63,103 bases of DNA from assembly GCA_019689635.1 (NCBI GenBank), contig JADGHB010000015.1, positions 1 through 63,103 of the forward strand, read 5' to 3'. Below are positions 18,126 to 27,630 of this stretch, in pieces. The stretch is from Nevskia sp. GTDB taxonomy: Bacteria > Pseudomonadota > Gammaproteobacteria > Nevskiales > Nevskiaceae. Within the stretch, counting starts at the first letter, position 1; each line of letters starts with the position of its first letter. A program made the translations under genes and the position numbers. The notes below the pieces were generated by a model. The model did no database searches, was not told the DNA's origin, and saw nothing but the letters and a program-made list of their open reading frames with translations.

Positions 18126-19201
18126 ACGCCGCTCGGCCCGATCCTCAACTCGACGCGCACGGCCGTCTGCGCCATCTGCTGACCGTCGAAGGCCTGCCGC
18201 GCGAACTGCTGATCGAGATCCTCGACCGCGCCGAATCCTATGCCGCGGCGCCGGGTGCACGCCGCGAGAAGCTACCGCTTTTGCACGGCAAAACGGTGGT
18301 GAACCTGTTCTTCGAGCCGTCCACGCGCACCCGCACGACTTTCGAGCTGGCGGCCAAGCGCCTGTCCGCCGACGTGATCAATCTCCACGTCAACGCCAGC
18401 TCCACGTCCAAGGGCGAGACCCTGCTCGACACGCTCAAGACGCTGGAAGCCATGGGCGTGGATCTGTTCGTGGTGCGTCACGAGGCTTCGGGCGCGGCCC
18501 ATTTCTTCGCCGCGCACGCCGCGCCGGGCGTGGCCATCCTCAACGCCGGCGACGGCTGCCACGCCCACCCCACGCAGGCGCTGCTCGACATGTACACCAT
18601 CCGGCGCCACCTCGGACCGCGACGGGATTTTTCGCAGCTCAAGGCGGCGATCGTCGGCGACATCCTGCACTCGCGGGTGGCGCGCTCGGACATCCACGCC
18701 CTGCGGACCTTGGGCGCCCGCGAGATCCGCGTGGTGGCGCCGCGTCCGCTGATGCCGGCCGGCATCGAGGCGCTGGGCGTGCGCGTGTTCCACCAGCTCG
18801 ACGCCGGACTGGACGGCGTCGAGGTGGTGATCCTGCTGCGTCTGCAGAAGGAGCGCATGGTCGGCGCCTTCCTCCCTTCGACCGCCGAGTTCCACCGCGA
18901 CTTCGGCCTGACCCGCGAGCGGCTGGAGCGGCTCGCGCCCGGCGCCCTCATCATGCATCCCGGCCCCATCAACCGCGGCGTGGAGATCGAAGGCGACATC
19001 GCCTACGGCGATCCGCGCTCGCGCATCCTCGAACAGGTCGAGCACGGCGTGGCCGTGAGGATGGCGGTGATGGCCATGATCCTGGGCGAGCCCTCGCGCT
19101 TGGACGAGGACTCGCAGCCGGCGGCGACGCCCGCCGCCCGACCGCGGCGAGCCGGGCGCGCAGCCGGCGCCCCCGCCGCGCCGCGCCGGAGACGGCGGTG
19201 A
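18122..19201 (+). CDS. pyrB: Aspartate carbamoyltransferase catalytic subunit
   Basis: A 359-residue enzyme making carbamoyl-aspartate in pyrimidine synthesis. The carbamoyl-phosphate loop [13 protein letters not shown], the 80s loop [14 protein letters not shown], the [13 protein letters not shown] block and the C-terminal [12 protein letters not shown] are intact. The class is the larger Pseudomonas type that pairs with a catalytically dead dihydroorotase, encoded next. After the normal end of the fold ([10 protein letters not shown]) there is an extra tail of about 30 residues rich in Ala, Pro and Arg, ending in five Arg. The tail ends in the GTGA overlap with the next gene. Confidence 0.95.
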   Translation: MNAARPDPQLDAHGRLRHLLTVEGLPRELLIEILDRAESYAAAPGARREKLPLLHGKTVVNLFFEPSTRTRTTFELAAKRLSADVINLHVNASSTSKGETLLDTLKTLEAMGVDLFVVRHEASGAAHFFAAHAAPGVAILNAGDGCHAHPTQALLDMYTIRRHLGPRRDFSQLKAAIVGDILHSRVARSDIHALRTLGAREIRVVAPRPLMPAGIEALGVRVFHQLDAGLDGVEVVILLRLQKERMVGAFLPSTAEFHRDFGLTRERLERLAPGALIMHPGPINRGVEIEGDIAYGDPRSRILEQVEHGVAVRMAVMAMILGEPSRLDEDSQPAATPAARPRRAGRAAGAPAAPRRRRR

Positions 19202-20472
19202 CGCGCGCGACCGAGAGCGTCCTGATCGAGAACGCCCGCCTGCTCGATCCGGCCAGCGGCTTCGACGGCACCGGCTATCTGGGTTTGCGCGCGGGACGCA
19301 TCGATTACTGCGGCCGCGAGGCGCCGCTGGCCGCCTACGACGAGACCATCGAGGCGCGCGGACTGTGGGCGCTGCCCGGCGCGATCGACCTGTGCGCGCG
19401 GCTGCGCGAGCCCGGCGCCACCCACAAGGCGACGATGGCCAGCGAAACGCCTGCCGCGCTCGCCGCCGGCATCACCGCGCTGTGCCTGCCGCCGGACACG
19501 CGCCCGGTGATCGACAACGCCGCCGTGGTGGTGCGCGTCAACCGCATCGCCAAAGCCGCCGCCGGCGCCTACGTCTACATGCTCGGCGCGCTCACCCGCG
19601 GGCTGGAGGGCGAGGCGCTGTCGGAGATGAGCGCGCTCAAGCAGGCCGGTTGCGTGGGCGTGTCCAATGCGCTCGCCCCGGTGGCGAGCACGCGCATCGC
19701 GCGCCGCGCCCTGGAATACGCCTCGAGCCTCGGACTGACCGTGCACGTGGTGCCGCTGGACGCCTCGCTCGCCCAAGGCGGCTGCGCGCACGAAGGACCG
19801 GTCGCCACGCGCCTGGGCCTGCCGGCGATTCCGGTGGCGGCGGAAACCGTCGCCATGCGCCTGTGGATCTCGCTGGTGGAGGACACCGGCGCGCGGGTGC
19901 ATTTCGGCCGTCTGTCCTCGGCGCGCGGCGTGGCGCTGCTGGAATCGGCCCGCGCGCGCGGCCTGCCAGTGTCGGGCGACGTGGCCGCGCACCAGCTGTT
20001 CCTCACCGAGGAGGCGATCGACGGTTTCGACGCCCAGGCGCACGTGCTGCCGCCGCTGCGCTCGGAAACCGATCGCCAGGCGCTGCGCGAGGCGGTGCGC
20101 ACCGGGCTGATCGAGGCGATCTGTTCGGATCACCAGCCGCACGAGGCCGACGCCAAGACCAATCCGTTCCCGCTGACCGAGCCGGGGATCTCCGCGCTGG
20201 AGACCCTGCTGCCGCTGACCCTGCGGCTGGTCGAGGAAGGCCTGTTGACGCCCTTGCAGGCGGCCCAGCGGCTGGCCCACGGTCCGGCGACCGTGCTGGG
20301 TATCCCGGGCGGCAGCCTGGCGGTGGGGCAGCCCGCCGACGTGGCGCTGATCGATCCCCAGACTCCCTTCACTCTGGCGCCGGAACGGCTGCGCTCCAGT
20401 GGCCGCAACACGCCGTTCGCCGGCTGGCGGCTGCGCGGACGGGTCGTGCGGGTCTGGTGCGGCACTCGCTAG
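19198..20472 (+). CDS. pyrC': Non-catalytic dihydroorotase homologue PyrC', ATCase partner
   Basis: A 424-residue amidohydrolase-fold protein starting at the GTG that overlaps the pyrB stop. In active dihydroorotase the first metal ligands are H-x-H in a D-L-H-V-H-L-R-E-P-type motif. Here it reads [12 protein letters not shown], so both His are replaced (Cys66 and Arg68) while the late Asp in [11 protein letters not shown] remains. That is the pattern of the inactive PyrC' that is structurally required by the dodecameric ATCase of Pseudomonas. I expect a separate active dihydroorotase elsewhere in the genome. Known for the class: scaffold role. Inferred: the same role here. Confidence 0.9.
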   Translation: MTRATESVLIENARLLDPASGFDGTGYLGLRAGRIDYCGREAPLAAYDETIEARGLWALPGAIDLCARLREPGATHKATMASETPAALAAGITALCLPPDTRPVIDNAAVVVRVNRIAKAAAGAYVYMLGALTRGLEGEALSEMSALKQAGCVGVSNALAPVASTRIARRALEYASSLGLTVHVVPLDASLAQGGCAHEGPVATRLGLPAIPVAAETVAMRLWISLVEDTGARVHFGRLSSARGVALLESARARGLPVSGDVAAHQLFLTEEAIDGFDAQAHVLPPLRSETDRQALREAVRTGLIEAICSDHQPHEADAKTNPFPLTEPGISALETLLPLTLRLVEEGLLTPLQAAQRLAHGPATVLGIPGGSLAVGQPADVALIDPQTPFTLAPERLRSSGRNTPFAGWRLRGRVVRVWCGTR

Positions 20473-20579
20473 GTCCGGCGCCAGATCCGGGGAATCCCGC
20501 CGCGGCGGCATGGTTTATATTAGGGTGCGCTGCGCCGATAAGTAGAAACCACGCGCACCGATTCGAGGGAGAGCGAAGC

Positions 20580-20945
20580 ATGGCACGGGTGCTGGTGGTC
20601 GACGACTCGCCGACCGACAAGGAATATCTCAAGCAAGTGCTGGTCCGGGCCGGACATCAGGTGATCGAGGCCGCCACCGGCAGCGACGCGCTGGCGCTGG
20701 CCAAATCCGAACGGCCCGACTGCATCGTGATGGACGTGGTGATGCCGGGCATCAATGGCTTCCAGGCCACGCGCACGCTGTCGCGCGACCCGGCCACGGC
20801 CCGCATCCCGATCATCGTGGTCAGCAGCAAAAGCCAGGAAACCGACCGCGTGTGGGCGCTGCGCCAGGGCGCGCGGGAATACATCGTCAAGCCGGTGAAG
20901 GACGCCGAGTTGATCGACAAAGTCAGAAGCGTGCTGGCGGGATAA
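20580..20945 (+). CDS. pilH: PilH-like single-domain response regulator
   Basis: A 121-residue CheY-like receiver. The acidic pocket is in VLVVDDSPTDKEYLKQVL, the phospho-Asp in CIVMDVVMPGINGFQATR, and IIVVSSKSQETDRVWALRQGAREYIVKPV supplies the Ser and Lys. The SPTDKE and INGFQATR blocks are typical of PilH. In Pseudomonas pilH follows pilG; here it stands alone 107 bases after pyrC' on the plus strand and is followed, across three hairpins, by pilJ. It would be the second phosphate acceptor of ChpA, balancing pilus retraction and extension. Confidence 0.88.
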   Translation: MARVLVVDDSPTDKEYLKQVLVRAGHQVIEAATGSDALALAKSERPDCIVMDVVMPGINGFQATRTLSRDPATARIPIIVVSSKSQETDRVWALRQGAREYIVKPVKDAELIDKVRSVLAG

Positions 20946-20988
20946 GTTGATTCAACGAAGTGAAAGTCTTGGCATCGGGATGTGCCAA

Positions 20989-21020
20989 CGCGAACCGAGC
21001 GTGTTGGTGCTCGGTTCGCG
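20989..21020 (+). repeat. Perfect 12-bp inverted repeat (hairpin 1 after pilH)
   Basis: cgcgaaccgagc at 20989-21000 pairs exactly with gctcggttcgcg at 21009-21020, with an 8-base loop. No T-run follows directly. It is the first of three back-to-back hairpins between pilH and pilJ. Confidence 0.85.
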
Positions 21021-21024
21021 GGAG

Positions 21025-21050
21025 CCGGTAAAAACCACGTTTTTTGCCGG
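21025..21050 (+). repeat. 10-bp inverted repeat with one G-U (hairpin 2 between pilH and pilJ)
   Basis: ccggtaaaaa at 21025-21034 pairs with tttttgccgg at 21041-21050 with one wobble pair (T29/G46); the loop is six bases. The hairpin begins five bases after hairpin 1. Its descending arm starts with a T-run. Confidence 0.75.
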
Positions 21051-21057
21051 CGACCAT

Positions 21058-21083
21058 GAAAAAGTGCCGGGACGCACTTTTTC
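21058..21083 (+). terminator. 10-bp inverted repeat with T-run (hairpin 3, possible attenuator before pilJ)
   Basis: gaaaaagtgc at 21058-21067 pairs exactly with gcactttttc at 21074-21083 around a six-base loop. The stem includes an A-run and a T-run, as in bidirectional terminators, and ends 21 bases before the pilJ ATG. A termination or processing role is inference. Confidence 0.55.
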
Positions 21084-21104
21084 AAAACATTAACGGGAGC
21101 GAGA

Positions 21105-23144
21105 ATGGCCGAAGAGACTTCCGCCGCGGGACAAGCCCGCATCCGGCGGCGCGACTATGCCTTGCTGGGCGCGGCCGTGGTTTCGCTGCTGGTCGCGCTC
21201 GTCGGGTTCTACCTCATCCAGAGCCGGACCCACCGGGAGGATACCTGGATCGACCTGGCACGCTCGATTTCGCAGGACGTCAACAGCGTGGTCAAGGTCG
21301 GCGAGGACGCCACCCACGGCGTGGCGCCGGACTTCACCACCTTGTCCGCTTCCGCGGACAACATCGAGGCCGAAGTGCGCGCCCTGGCCCAGGGCGACGC
21401 CGACGCCGGCATCCCGCCGGCGCCGTCCGCCGTGCAGCCCCAGGTGCAGGCCACCGCCGCCGCATGGAAGCAGATGCGCCAGACCGTCAGCGCGGTGCTG
21501 GCCGGCGAGAAGGCCTTCGACGTGACCGCCGAGGCCACGCGCGCCATCGCCGCCGCCATCCACACTTCGGACGATCCCACGCAGGACACCGGGCTGTACC
21601 GCGACTACGAACAGATCGCCGAACGCCTGGGGCAACGCGGCGCCGGGGCCGGTCAGTTGTTCCTCGTCTCGGGCCAGCTGGTGCGACTCGAACACATGGC
21701 CGAACTGGCACGCCGCGTGCTCAGCCGCGGCCGCGACGCCAAGGCCAGCGCGGCCCAGCTCGACGCCGAGGCCAAGACTTTCGCCCACAACAACGACATC
21801 CTGCTCGGCGACAACAGCATCGCCGGCCAGGTCCAGCAGGTGAAACAGAAGTTCGATCCGCTGGCGCAGGCCGCCGCGACCGTGCTGGAAAACGCCGACG
21901 CGGTGGACAAGCTGCAGACCGCCGCGGGCCAGTTGCGCGCGCGCTCCACCGACGTGATCGCCACCGCCGACGCGCTGCAGCAGAAGCTGCGCGATACGCG
22001 CGTCAAGTACGTGATTCTGCCAATCGTGATCTACCTGGCGGTGGCGCTGGCGATCGTGGCGCTCGCCGCCTTCGTGCTGCTCAACATCGCCGACGTGCGA
22101 GCCCGCATGCGCCGTACCGCGGAACACGAAGCGCGCCAGCAGCAGGCGATCCTCAATCTCCTCGACGAGATCACCAACCTGGCCAACGGCGACCTCACCG
22201 TAGACGTGACCGTCACCGAGGACTTCACCGGCGCCATCGCGGACTCGATCAACTACACGGTGCAAACCCTGCGCGGCCTGGTCGGTACCATCAACCAGAC
22301 CTCGGAACAGGTCGCCCAGGCGGCCGCCGGCACCCGGGACAGCGCCGTGCGCATGAGTCAGGCCTCCGACCGCCAGGCGCGCGAGATCGCCGTCGCCGCC
22401 AACGCCATCACGGCCACCAGCCAGCAGTTGCAGGACGTGGCCGCTCGCGCCGAGAAGATCGCGCAGCAAGCGCAGGGTTCGGTGCAGACCGCCCACAACG
22501 GCGCCGCGACCGTCGGCCGCACCATCCAGAGCATGGCCGCACTGCGCGAACAGATCCAGGACACCGCCAAACGCATCAAGCGCCTGGGCGAATCGTCCCA
22601 GGAGATCGGCAACATCATCGAGTTCATCAACGACATCGCCGAGCAGACCAACACGCTGGCGCTCAACGCCTCGATCCAGGCCGCGATGGCCGGCGAGGCC
22701 GGGCGCGGCTTTGCGGTGGTCGCCGACGAAGTGCAGCGTCTGGCCGAGCGCGCCGCCTCCGCCACGCGCCAGATCGAGAACCTGGTCAAGACCATTCAGG
22801 CCGACACCCAGGAAGCCGTCACCTCGATGGAACGCTCCACCGCCAACGTGGTCACCGGCGCCCAGTCGGCGGAGGAGGCCGGCCAGGCGCTGACGCGCAT
22901 CGAATCTTCCTCGCTGGAAGTGGCCAAATCGATCCAGGACATCGCGCTCGCCGTGCGCGCCCAGTCGGCGGAAGCCACCAAAGCCGCCGGCATCATGCAA
23001 GGCGTGCGCGAAATCGCCGTGCAGACCTCCGCCTCGGCCAACCGCACCGCCCAGGCCACCGGCGAGCTGAACGAACTGTCCGCCAAGCTGCGCGAATCGG
23101 TGGCCGGCTTCAAGCTGCCGGAAACCGTCGCCACGCCTTCCTGA
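21105..23144 (+). CDS. pilJ: PilJ: methyl-accepting chemotaxis receptor of the type IV pilus system
   Basis: A 679-residue inner-membrane receptor. TM1 lies at about residues 19-37 ([19 protein letters not shown]), followed by a periplasmic helical region of about 270 residues with PilJ_N character, and TM2 at about 303-328 ([24 protein letters not shown] without charges). HAMP-like segments follow ([22 protein letters not shown]), then the MCP signalling hairpin around residues 505-550 ([20 protein letters not shown] and [17 protein letters not shown]). It would sense pilin or surface contact and control ChpA through PilI. No pilK methyltransferase or chpB methylesterase is in the window, so adaptation enzymes must be elsewhere or missing. 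Confidence 0.93.
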   Translation: MAEETSAAGQARIRRRDYALLGAAVVSLLVALVGFYLIQSRTHREDTWIDLARSISQDVNSVVKVGEDATHGVAPDFTTLSASADNIEAEVRALAQGDADAGIPPAPSAVQPQVQATAAAWKQMRQTVSAVLAGEKAFDVTAEATRAIAAAIHTSDDPTQDTGLYRDYEQIAERLGQRGAGAGQLFLVSGQLVRLEHMAELARRVLSRGRDAKASAAQLDAEAKTFAHNNDILLGDNSIAGQVQQVKQKFDPLAQAAATVLENADAVDKLQTAAGQLRARSTDVIATADALQQKLRDTRVKYVILPIVIYLAVALAIVALAAFVLLNIADVRARMRRTAEHEARQQQAILNLLDEITNLANGDLTVDVTVTEDFTGAIADSINYTVQTLRGLVGTINQTSEQVAQAAAGTRDSAVRMSQASDRQAREIAVAANAITATSQQLQDVAARAEKIAQQAQGSVQTAHNGAATVGRTIQSMAALREQIQDTAKRIKRLGESSQEIGNIIEFINDIAEQTNTLALNASIQAAMAGEAGRGFAVVADEVQRLAERAASATRQIENLVKTIQADTQEAVTSMERSTANVVTGAQSAEEAGQALTRIESSSLEVAKSIQDIALAVRAQSAEATKAAGIMQGVREIAVQTSASANRTAQATGELNELSAKLRESVAGFKLPETVATPS

Positions 23145-23383
23145 ATGGAAGCTCGCCCCTCGAATGCGGCCAATGTGACGCATTTGGCGAGAAGCGGGCT
23201 GTGGTCAAGATTTTCCGCAGCCGCCACGTTGCGCCGCGCGCGCCTTAGGACTTAGGATGGCGGTGGCACTTCGGGGAGTCGTGGGGAGTTCCGCCGCCGC
23301 ACTCGCAGCTCGATTCGCATCGCACCGACCTGACGGCCGCTTGCGGCTGCAGGACCAGTTTCTAGACATAGGAGTGGGAGCCT

Positions 23384-25807
23384 ATGAGATTCACCAGCAG
23401 CTTCATTGCGGCGAGCCTGGCCGCCCTTTCCGTTGCCGGGTCGGCGCTCGCCCAGACCGATGACCCCAGCGCCGGACGGTTCGTCACTTATCCGAACCTG
23501 CCGCGCAACGTGGTGTCGGCAGCCAAGGCACAGTGGTTCGACGCCAACGGCGGCAAGAACGGCGCACAATCCAAGCTGACCTTCAACCTCACGCTGCTCA
23601 ACCAGGAATACCTGAACTTCAAACAGACCGGCGCCGGCGGGCCGCTGTTCGTGCCCAAGACCGACTCGGTCAACGTGGTGGAAGACCGAAGCAGCGGCAA
23701 CTACTACGTTTCGATCGACGCGCTGGCCGTGTCCAGCGGCGCGCAACTGCGCGCGGATCTCGAAGCCCTGGGGCTCAAGGACATCTACAACACCCCGCTG
23801 CCGGCGCCTTTCGACCAGGCCCAGCAGCAGGCGGAGCAAATCCTCGCCGATTCCCTCGTCGTCGGCGGCCTGCTGCCCATCGATTCCCTGCCGCAGGCGG
23901 CCCAGCTCGCCAGCCTGCGCGCCGCGCGCGCGAGCTTCAGTCAGGCCAACGCCGGAACGGTGACCAGCCAGGGCGACCGCGCCCAGAACAGCGAGGCCGC
24001 ACGCAGCCAGTTCGGCATCGACGGCAGCGACGTGCCGGCATTCCTGGGACTGTATGGCGGGTATCTCAACATCCGCGGCGTGAGCGTGTTTTCGGACAGC
24101 TTCAACTGCCTGGGCGGCATGGCGACCGACATCGCCAACGGCGACCTGCCGCCGGCCAGCGAGACCTTCGACATTGTGGATTTCTGCCCCGGTGGCGAGG
24201 ACGAGGGGCGTGCCATGGCCCAGATCGTTCACGACGTGGCGCCCGGCGCTCCCATCTCCTTTTTCACGGCATTCAACAGCGAGCTCGACTTCGCGATCTA
24301 CATCCTGATCTCCGGCATTGTCGGCATCCCGGTGCAGGTGGACGACGTGCAGTATTTCGACGAGCCGATGTTCCAGGACGGCTGGCTGGCGCAGATCATT
24401 GAGTACAATCAAACTAATTTCCACACCACCCATTTCTCCTCGGCCGGCAACGAGGCGCGCCAGTCCTACGACGCGCCCTTCAACCCCGCCACGCTGAAAC
24501 CCAACCAGATTCCGGCGATCAACAATCTCTTCGGCGGCAGCGTCATGCAGGGCTTCACTTCGAGTAGCGGCGGAACCTCGCCGCTGCTGCCGGTGGAAAT
24601 TCCGCCCGGCGACGAGGTGATCCTCTCTTTCCAATGGGACGACCCGGATTTCGCCCAGAGCGCCTGCACGCTGTTCGGCGGCAGCGGATGCTCCGGCCCG
24701 CAGACCGACATGGACATTTATCTGCTGGACGAGAACTACTGCCTGGTCGCCGGCAGCTTCGACGACAACTTCGTCACCGGCCAGCCGGTGGAGCTCTTCG
24801 GCTTCGTCAACGATCTGACCCTGATCGGTCTGGACCCCTGCGGCCAGGCGGTCAAGACCACCAATTTCTACATCGCCATCGTCAACTTCGCCGGGCCCAA
24901 CCCGAGCCGGGTGAAGTTCGTCGAGTTCACCGGCGCGATGTACATCCCGCCGCAGTACGACACGCTCAGCTCCACGATCTTCGGCCACGCCAACGCCGAG
25001 CACGCCATCGCGGTGGGCGCGGCCAAGTACGATCGCACCCCAGCCTTCGGCATCAATCCCGCGCGGCTGGAGTTCTTCTCCTCCGCCGGCGGCACGCCCA
25101 TCCTGTTCGACACCTCCGGCAACCGCCTGAGTGCACCCATTCTGCGCACCAAGCCGGACGTCACCGCACCCGATGGCGGGGACATCGCCAACACGTTCCA
25201 GGGCCAGTTCGGCGCCGACACCGACGGCGACGGCTTCCCGAACTTCTTCGGCACCTCCGCCGCCGCGCCCCACGCCGCCGGCGCCGGCATCCTGCTGATG
25301 GACGAGAACATCGTCGCCCACGGCAGCCGGCTGTCGGAGGAGGAGATCCGCCAGACGCTGATGGGCACGGCGCATGACGTGGTGTCGCGCTCGCTGAACA
25401 CCAACACCTTCTTCAACAGCCCGCAGCAGATCAACGACGTACTCGGTCCGATCGGCAGCGGCTTCGACTGCGACAGCGGCGCCGGCTTGATCGACGCGCT
25501 GGCGGGCGTCACAGTGTGGTCAAACGCCTCGCCGGTGGCGCCGCCGATCCCCGGCCCGCCACCGTGCTCGGGCCCGGCACCCACCAAGCCGCCGCTGCAG
25601 CAGTTCATCCTGCGCAACGGCCAGATCATTCCGGTGAGTTTCACCGTGAACAACGGCGGCAGCAGCGGTGGAGGCTCGGGCGGCAGCACCACGACCACCA
25701 TCACGAGCCACGGCGGCGCCTTCGACCCCGTCCTGCTGATCGGCCTGCCGACCCTGCTCGCCCTGCGCCGCAGAAAAGGCTGGTTAAAAGCCCGGTTGCA
25801 ACCCTGA
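23384..25807 (+). CDS. Secreted subtilase-family (S8/S53-like) serine protease with C-terminal membrane tail
   Basis: An 807-residue exported protease. The signal peptide is residues 1-23 (cleavage after GSALA). The Asp motif is VSVFSDSF (D238). At the usual HGT motif the sequence is GEDEGRAMAQIVHDVAPGA, so Glu274 stands where subtilisin has His. The oxyanion Asn is in FSSAGNE (N356) and the nucleophile is S625 in GTSAAAPHAAG. Glu in place of His recalls sedolisins. A D-x-D-x-D-type motif (DTDGDGF) just before the Ser motif may bind calcium. After a Gly/Ser/Thr linker the C-terminus has a hydrophobic segment (FDPVLLIGLPTLLAL) and RRRK, like a bacterial C-terminal sorting or anchor tail. A strong terminator follows. 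Confidence 0.87.
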   Translation: MRFTSSFIAASLAALSVAGSALAQTDDPSAGRFVTYPNLPRNVVSAAKAQWFDANGGKNGAQSKLTFNLTLLNQEYLNFKQTGAGGPLFVPKTDSVNVVEDRSSGNYYVSIDALAVSSGAQLRADLEALGLKDIYNTPLPAPFDQAQQQAEQILADSLVVGGLLPIDSLPQAAQLASLRAARASFSQANAGTVTSQGDRAQNSEAARSQFGIDGSDVPAFLGLYGGYLNIRGVSVFSDSFNCLGGMATDIANGDLPPASETFDIVDFCPGGEDEGRAMAQIVHDVAPGAPISFFTAFNSELDFAIYILISGIVGIPVQVDDVQYFDEPMFQDGWLAQIIEYNQTNFHTTHFSSAGNEARQSYDAPFNPATLKPNQIPAINNLFGGSVMQGFTSSSGGTSPLLPVEIPPGDEVILSFQWDDPDFAQSACTLFGGSGCSGPQTDMDIYLLDENYCLVAGSFDDNFVTGQPVELFGFVNDLTLIGLDPCGQAVKTTNFYIAIVNFAGPNPSRVKFVEFTGAMYIPPQYDTLSSTIFGHANAEHAIAVGAAKYDRTPAFGINPARLEFFSSAGGTPILFDTSGNRLSAPILRTKPDVTAPDGGDIANTFQGQFGADTDGDGFPNFFGTSAAAPHAAGAGILLMDENIVAHGSRLSEEEIRQTLMGTAHDVVSRSLNTNTFFNSPQQINDVLGPIGSGFDCDSGAGLIDALAGVTVWSNASPVAPPIPGPPPCSGPAPTKPPLQQFILRNGQIIPVSFTVNNGGSSGGGSGGSTTTTITSHGGAFDPVLLIGLPTLLALRRRKGWLKARLQP

Positions 25808-25832
25808 AACAGCGGCATTCAGAAACGATACG

Positions 25833-25863
25833 GCGGCGGACTTCGGTCCGCCGCTGTTTTTTT
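25833..25863 (+). terminator. Rho-independent terminator after the subtilase gene
   Basis: A 9-bp GC-rich stem (gcggcggac / gtccgccgc) closed by a stable ttcg tetraloop, followed by tg and seven T. It lies 25 bases after the protease stop and before pckA. Confidence 0.92.
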
Positions 25864-25939
25864 ACGGGGGTGCAGTTCCAGTAAAATGCCCGCCTCGGCC
25901 CGCGGCCGCCCGCTTTTTCCCCCACCAAGCACGCCCGTC

Positions 25940-27622
25940 ATGGACACTCGAAAACCTCCGTTCCCGACCTACGCCGCCGAACTGGAAACCCTGCTGGGCC
26001 TCAAAACCGTCAATTACCGCTACAACCTGAGCAAGCAGGAACTGTTCTACGCGGCCATCGACAACGACCGCGGCCGCGTGCGCCGCGGCGGGCCTTCCGA
26101 CGAGCCGAAGGCCTATCCCACCAGGCTGGGCGTCAACGGGCCGCTGGTCTATTACACCGATCCCGACTGCACCGGCCGGCGCACCAAGGACACCTATGCC
26201 GTGGCCTGGCCCGAGGTGAAAGATCAGATCTGGTTCAAGGCCGATCTCAATCCCTACGATCCCGATCAGTACCAAGGCCTGCTCAAGCGCGTGGTCGAGC
26301 ATCTCAATGCCCGGCAAGCCACGCTGTACGTGCAGGACGTGTTCATGGGCTCCGACCCGGAGTTCGCGGTGCCCTACCGTTTCGTGGGCGAATACGCCAC
26401 CCACGCGATGTTCGCCCACAACATGTTCCCCAAGAACCTCGTGGGCGTGAAGGACGTCGCCGGGCGGCGCTGGACCATGCTCAACGTGCCCTCCTTCGTG
26501 TGCGAGCCCGCGCGCGACGGCTGCCGCTCCGAGGCCGCCATCGTCATCGACACGCGCCACCGGATCTGCCTCGTCGCCGGCCGCGCCGACTACTGCGGCG
26601 TGGTCAAAAAGACCATCTTCACCGTCGGCAATTTCCTGCTCCCGCTGGAAGGCCGTCTGCCCATGCACTGCTCGGCCAACGTCGGACCCCAGGGCGATGG
26701 CGCGATCCTGTTCGGCCTGTCCGGCACGGGCAAGACCACGCTGTCGGCCGATCCCGCGCGCCGGTTGATCGGCGACGACGAGACCATCTGGTCCGACAAC
26801 GGCCTGTGCAATCTCGAGGACGGCTGCTACGCCAAGCTCATCAATCTCGACAAGGACGCCGAACCGATCATCGCCGCGGCCTTGTCCAAACCCGGCACCA
26901 TCATCGAGAACGTGCCGCCGCTGCCGGGCAAGCGCATGCAGGACTGCGATCCCCAGGAACTGGACCTGGCCGACGCCTCCATCGCCGAGAACACGCGCTT
27001 CTCCTATCCGCTCGATGCCAATCCCAATGTCATGCCCAACGGCCGCGGCCCGCACCCGCAGACCATCGTGCTGCTCACCGCCGACGCCTTTGGCGTGCTG
27101 CCGCCGATCGCGGTGCTGGAACCCGAGGACGTGATGTACCACTTCGTGTCCGGTTTCACGGCGCGCGTGGCCGGCACCGAAGTCGGCGTTACCGAACCCA
27201 CGCCGACCTTTTCCGCCTGCTTCGGCGGCCCGTTCATGGCGCACAAGCCCAACGTCTATGCCAGGCTGCTCGCCGAGAAGATGAAGAAGCACCAGGCGCG
27301 CTGCATCCTGCTCAACACCGGCTGGCAGGGCGGACCCTACGGCGTCGGCCAACGCATCTCCATCCGCATGACCCGCACCCTGCTCAACGCCGCCTTCAAC
27401 GGCGACCTCGACCCCGGCAAGGTCGAGTACGAAATGCATCCCGTCTTCAAGCTCAAGATGCCCAAGTCCTGCCCCGGCGTGCCGAGCGACATGCTCAACC
27501 CGCGCAACGGCTGGGCGGACAAGGCCGCCTACGACGCCGCCGCGCTCAAGCTGCGCGACATGTTCCGCGAGAACTTCCGTAAGAAAGGCTTCGCCGATTT
27601 CGGCATCCAGGAGCGGATTTAA
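25940..27622 (+). CDS. pckA: Phosphoenolpyruvate carboxykinase (ATP)
   Basis: A 560-residue enzyme converting oxaloacetate and ATP to PEP, CO2 and ADP. The kinase P-loop GLSGTGKTTLS at about residues 259-269, the following metal motif LIGDDE, the substrate motif VGEYATHAMFAHNMF and the C-terminal adenine-binding region FTARVAGTEVGV...FSACFGGPFM identify the ATP-dependent class rather than the GTP class. The ATG at 25940 gives the common N-terminus; 18 further open codons upstream overlap the region just after the terminator and are less likely. The FAH-family gene starts 9 bases after the stop. Confidence 0.96.
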   Translation: MDTRKPPFPTYAAELETLLGLKTVNYRYNLSKQELFYAAIDNDRGRVRRGGPSDEPKAYPTRLGVNGPLVYYTDPDCTGRRTKDTYAVAWPEVKDQIWFKADLNPYDPDQYQGLLKRVVEHLNARQATLYVQDVFMGSDPEFAVPYRFVGEYATHAMFAHNMFPKNLVGVKDVAGRRWTMLNVPSFVCEPARDGCRSEAAIVIDTRHRICLVAGRADYCGVVKKTIFTVGNFLLPLEGRLPMHCSANVGPQGDGAILFGLSGTGKTTLSADPARRLIGDDETIWSDNGLCNLEDGCYAKLINLDKDAEPIIAAALSKPGTIIENVPPLPGKRMQDCDPQELDLADASIAENTRFSYPLDANPNVMPNGRGPHPQTIVLLTADAFGVLPPIAVLEPEDVMYHFVSGFTARVAGTEVGVTEPTPTFSACFGGPFMAHKPNVYARLLAEKMKKHQARCILLNTGWQGGPYGVGQRISIRMTRTLLNAAFNGDLDPGKVEYEMHPVFKLKMPKSCPGVPSDMLNPRNGWADKAAYDAAALKLRDMFRENFRKKGFADFGIQERI

Positions 27623-27630
27623 GCGCTCAC

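Noticed and set aside
19198-20472. Calling the gene an active dihydroorotase
   Set aside because: The metal-binding H-x-H is C-A-R; it fits the inactive ATCase partner.
23145-23383. A small gene in the pilJ-subtilase gap
   Set aside because: The 239-base gap has only short frames without a ribosome site; I see a weak 6-bp inverted repeat near 23160-23185 and nothing else I can support.
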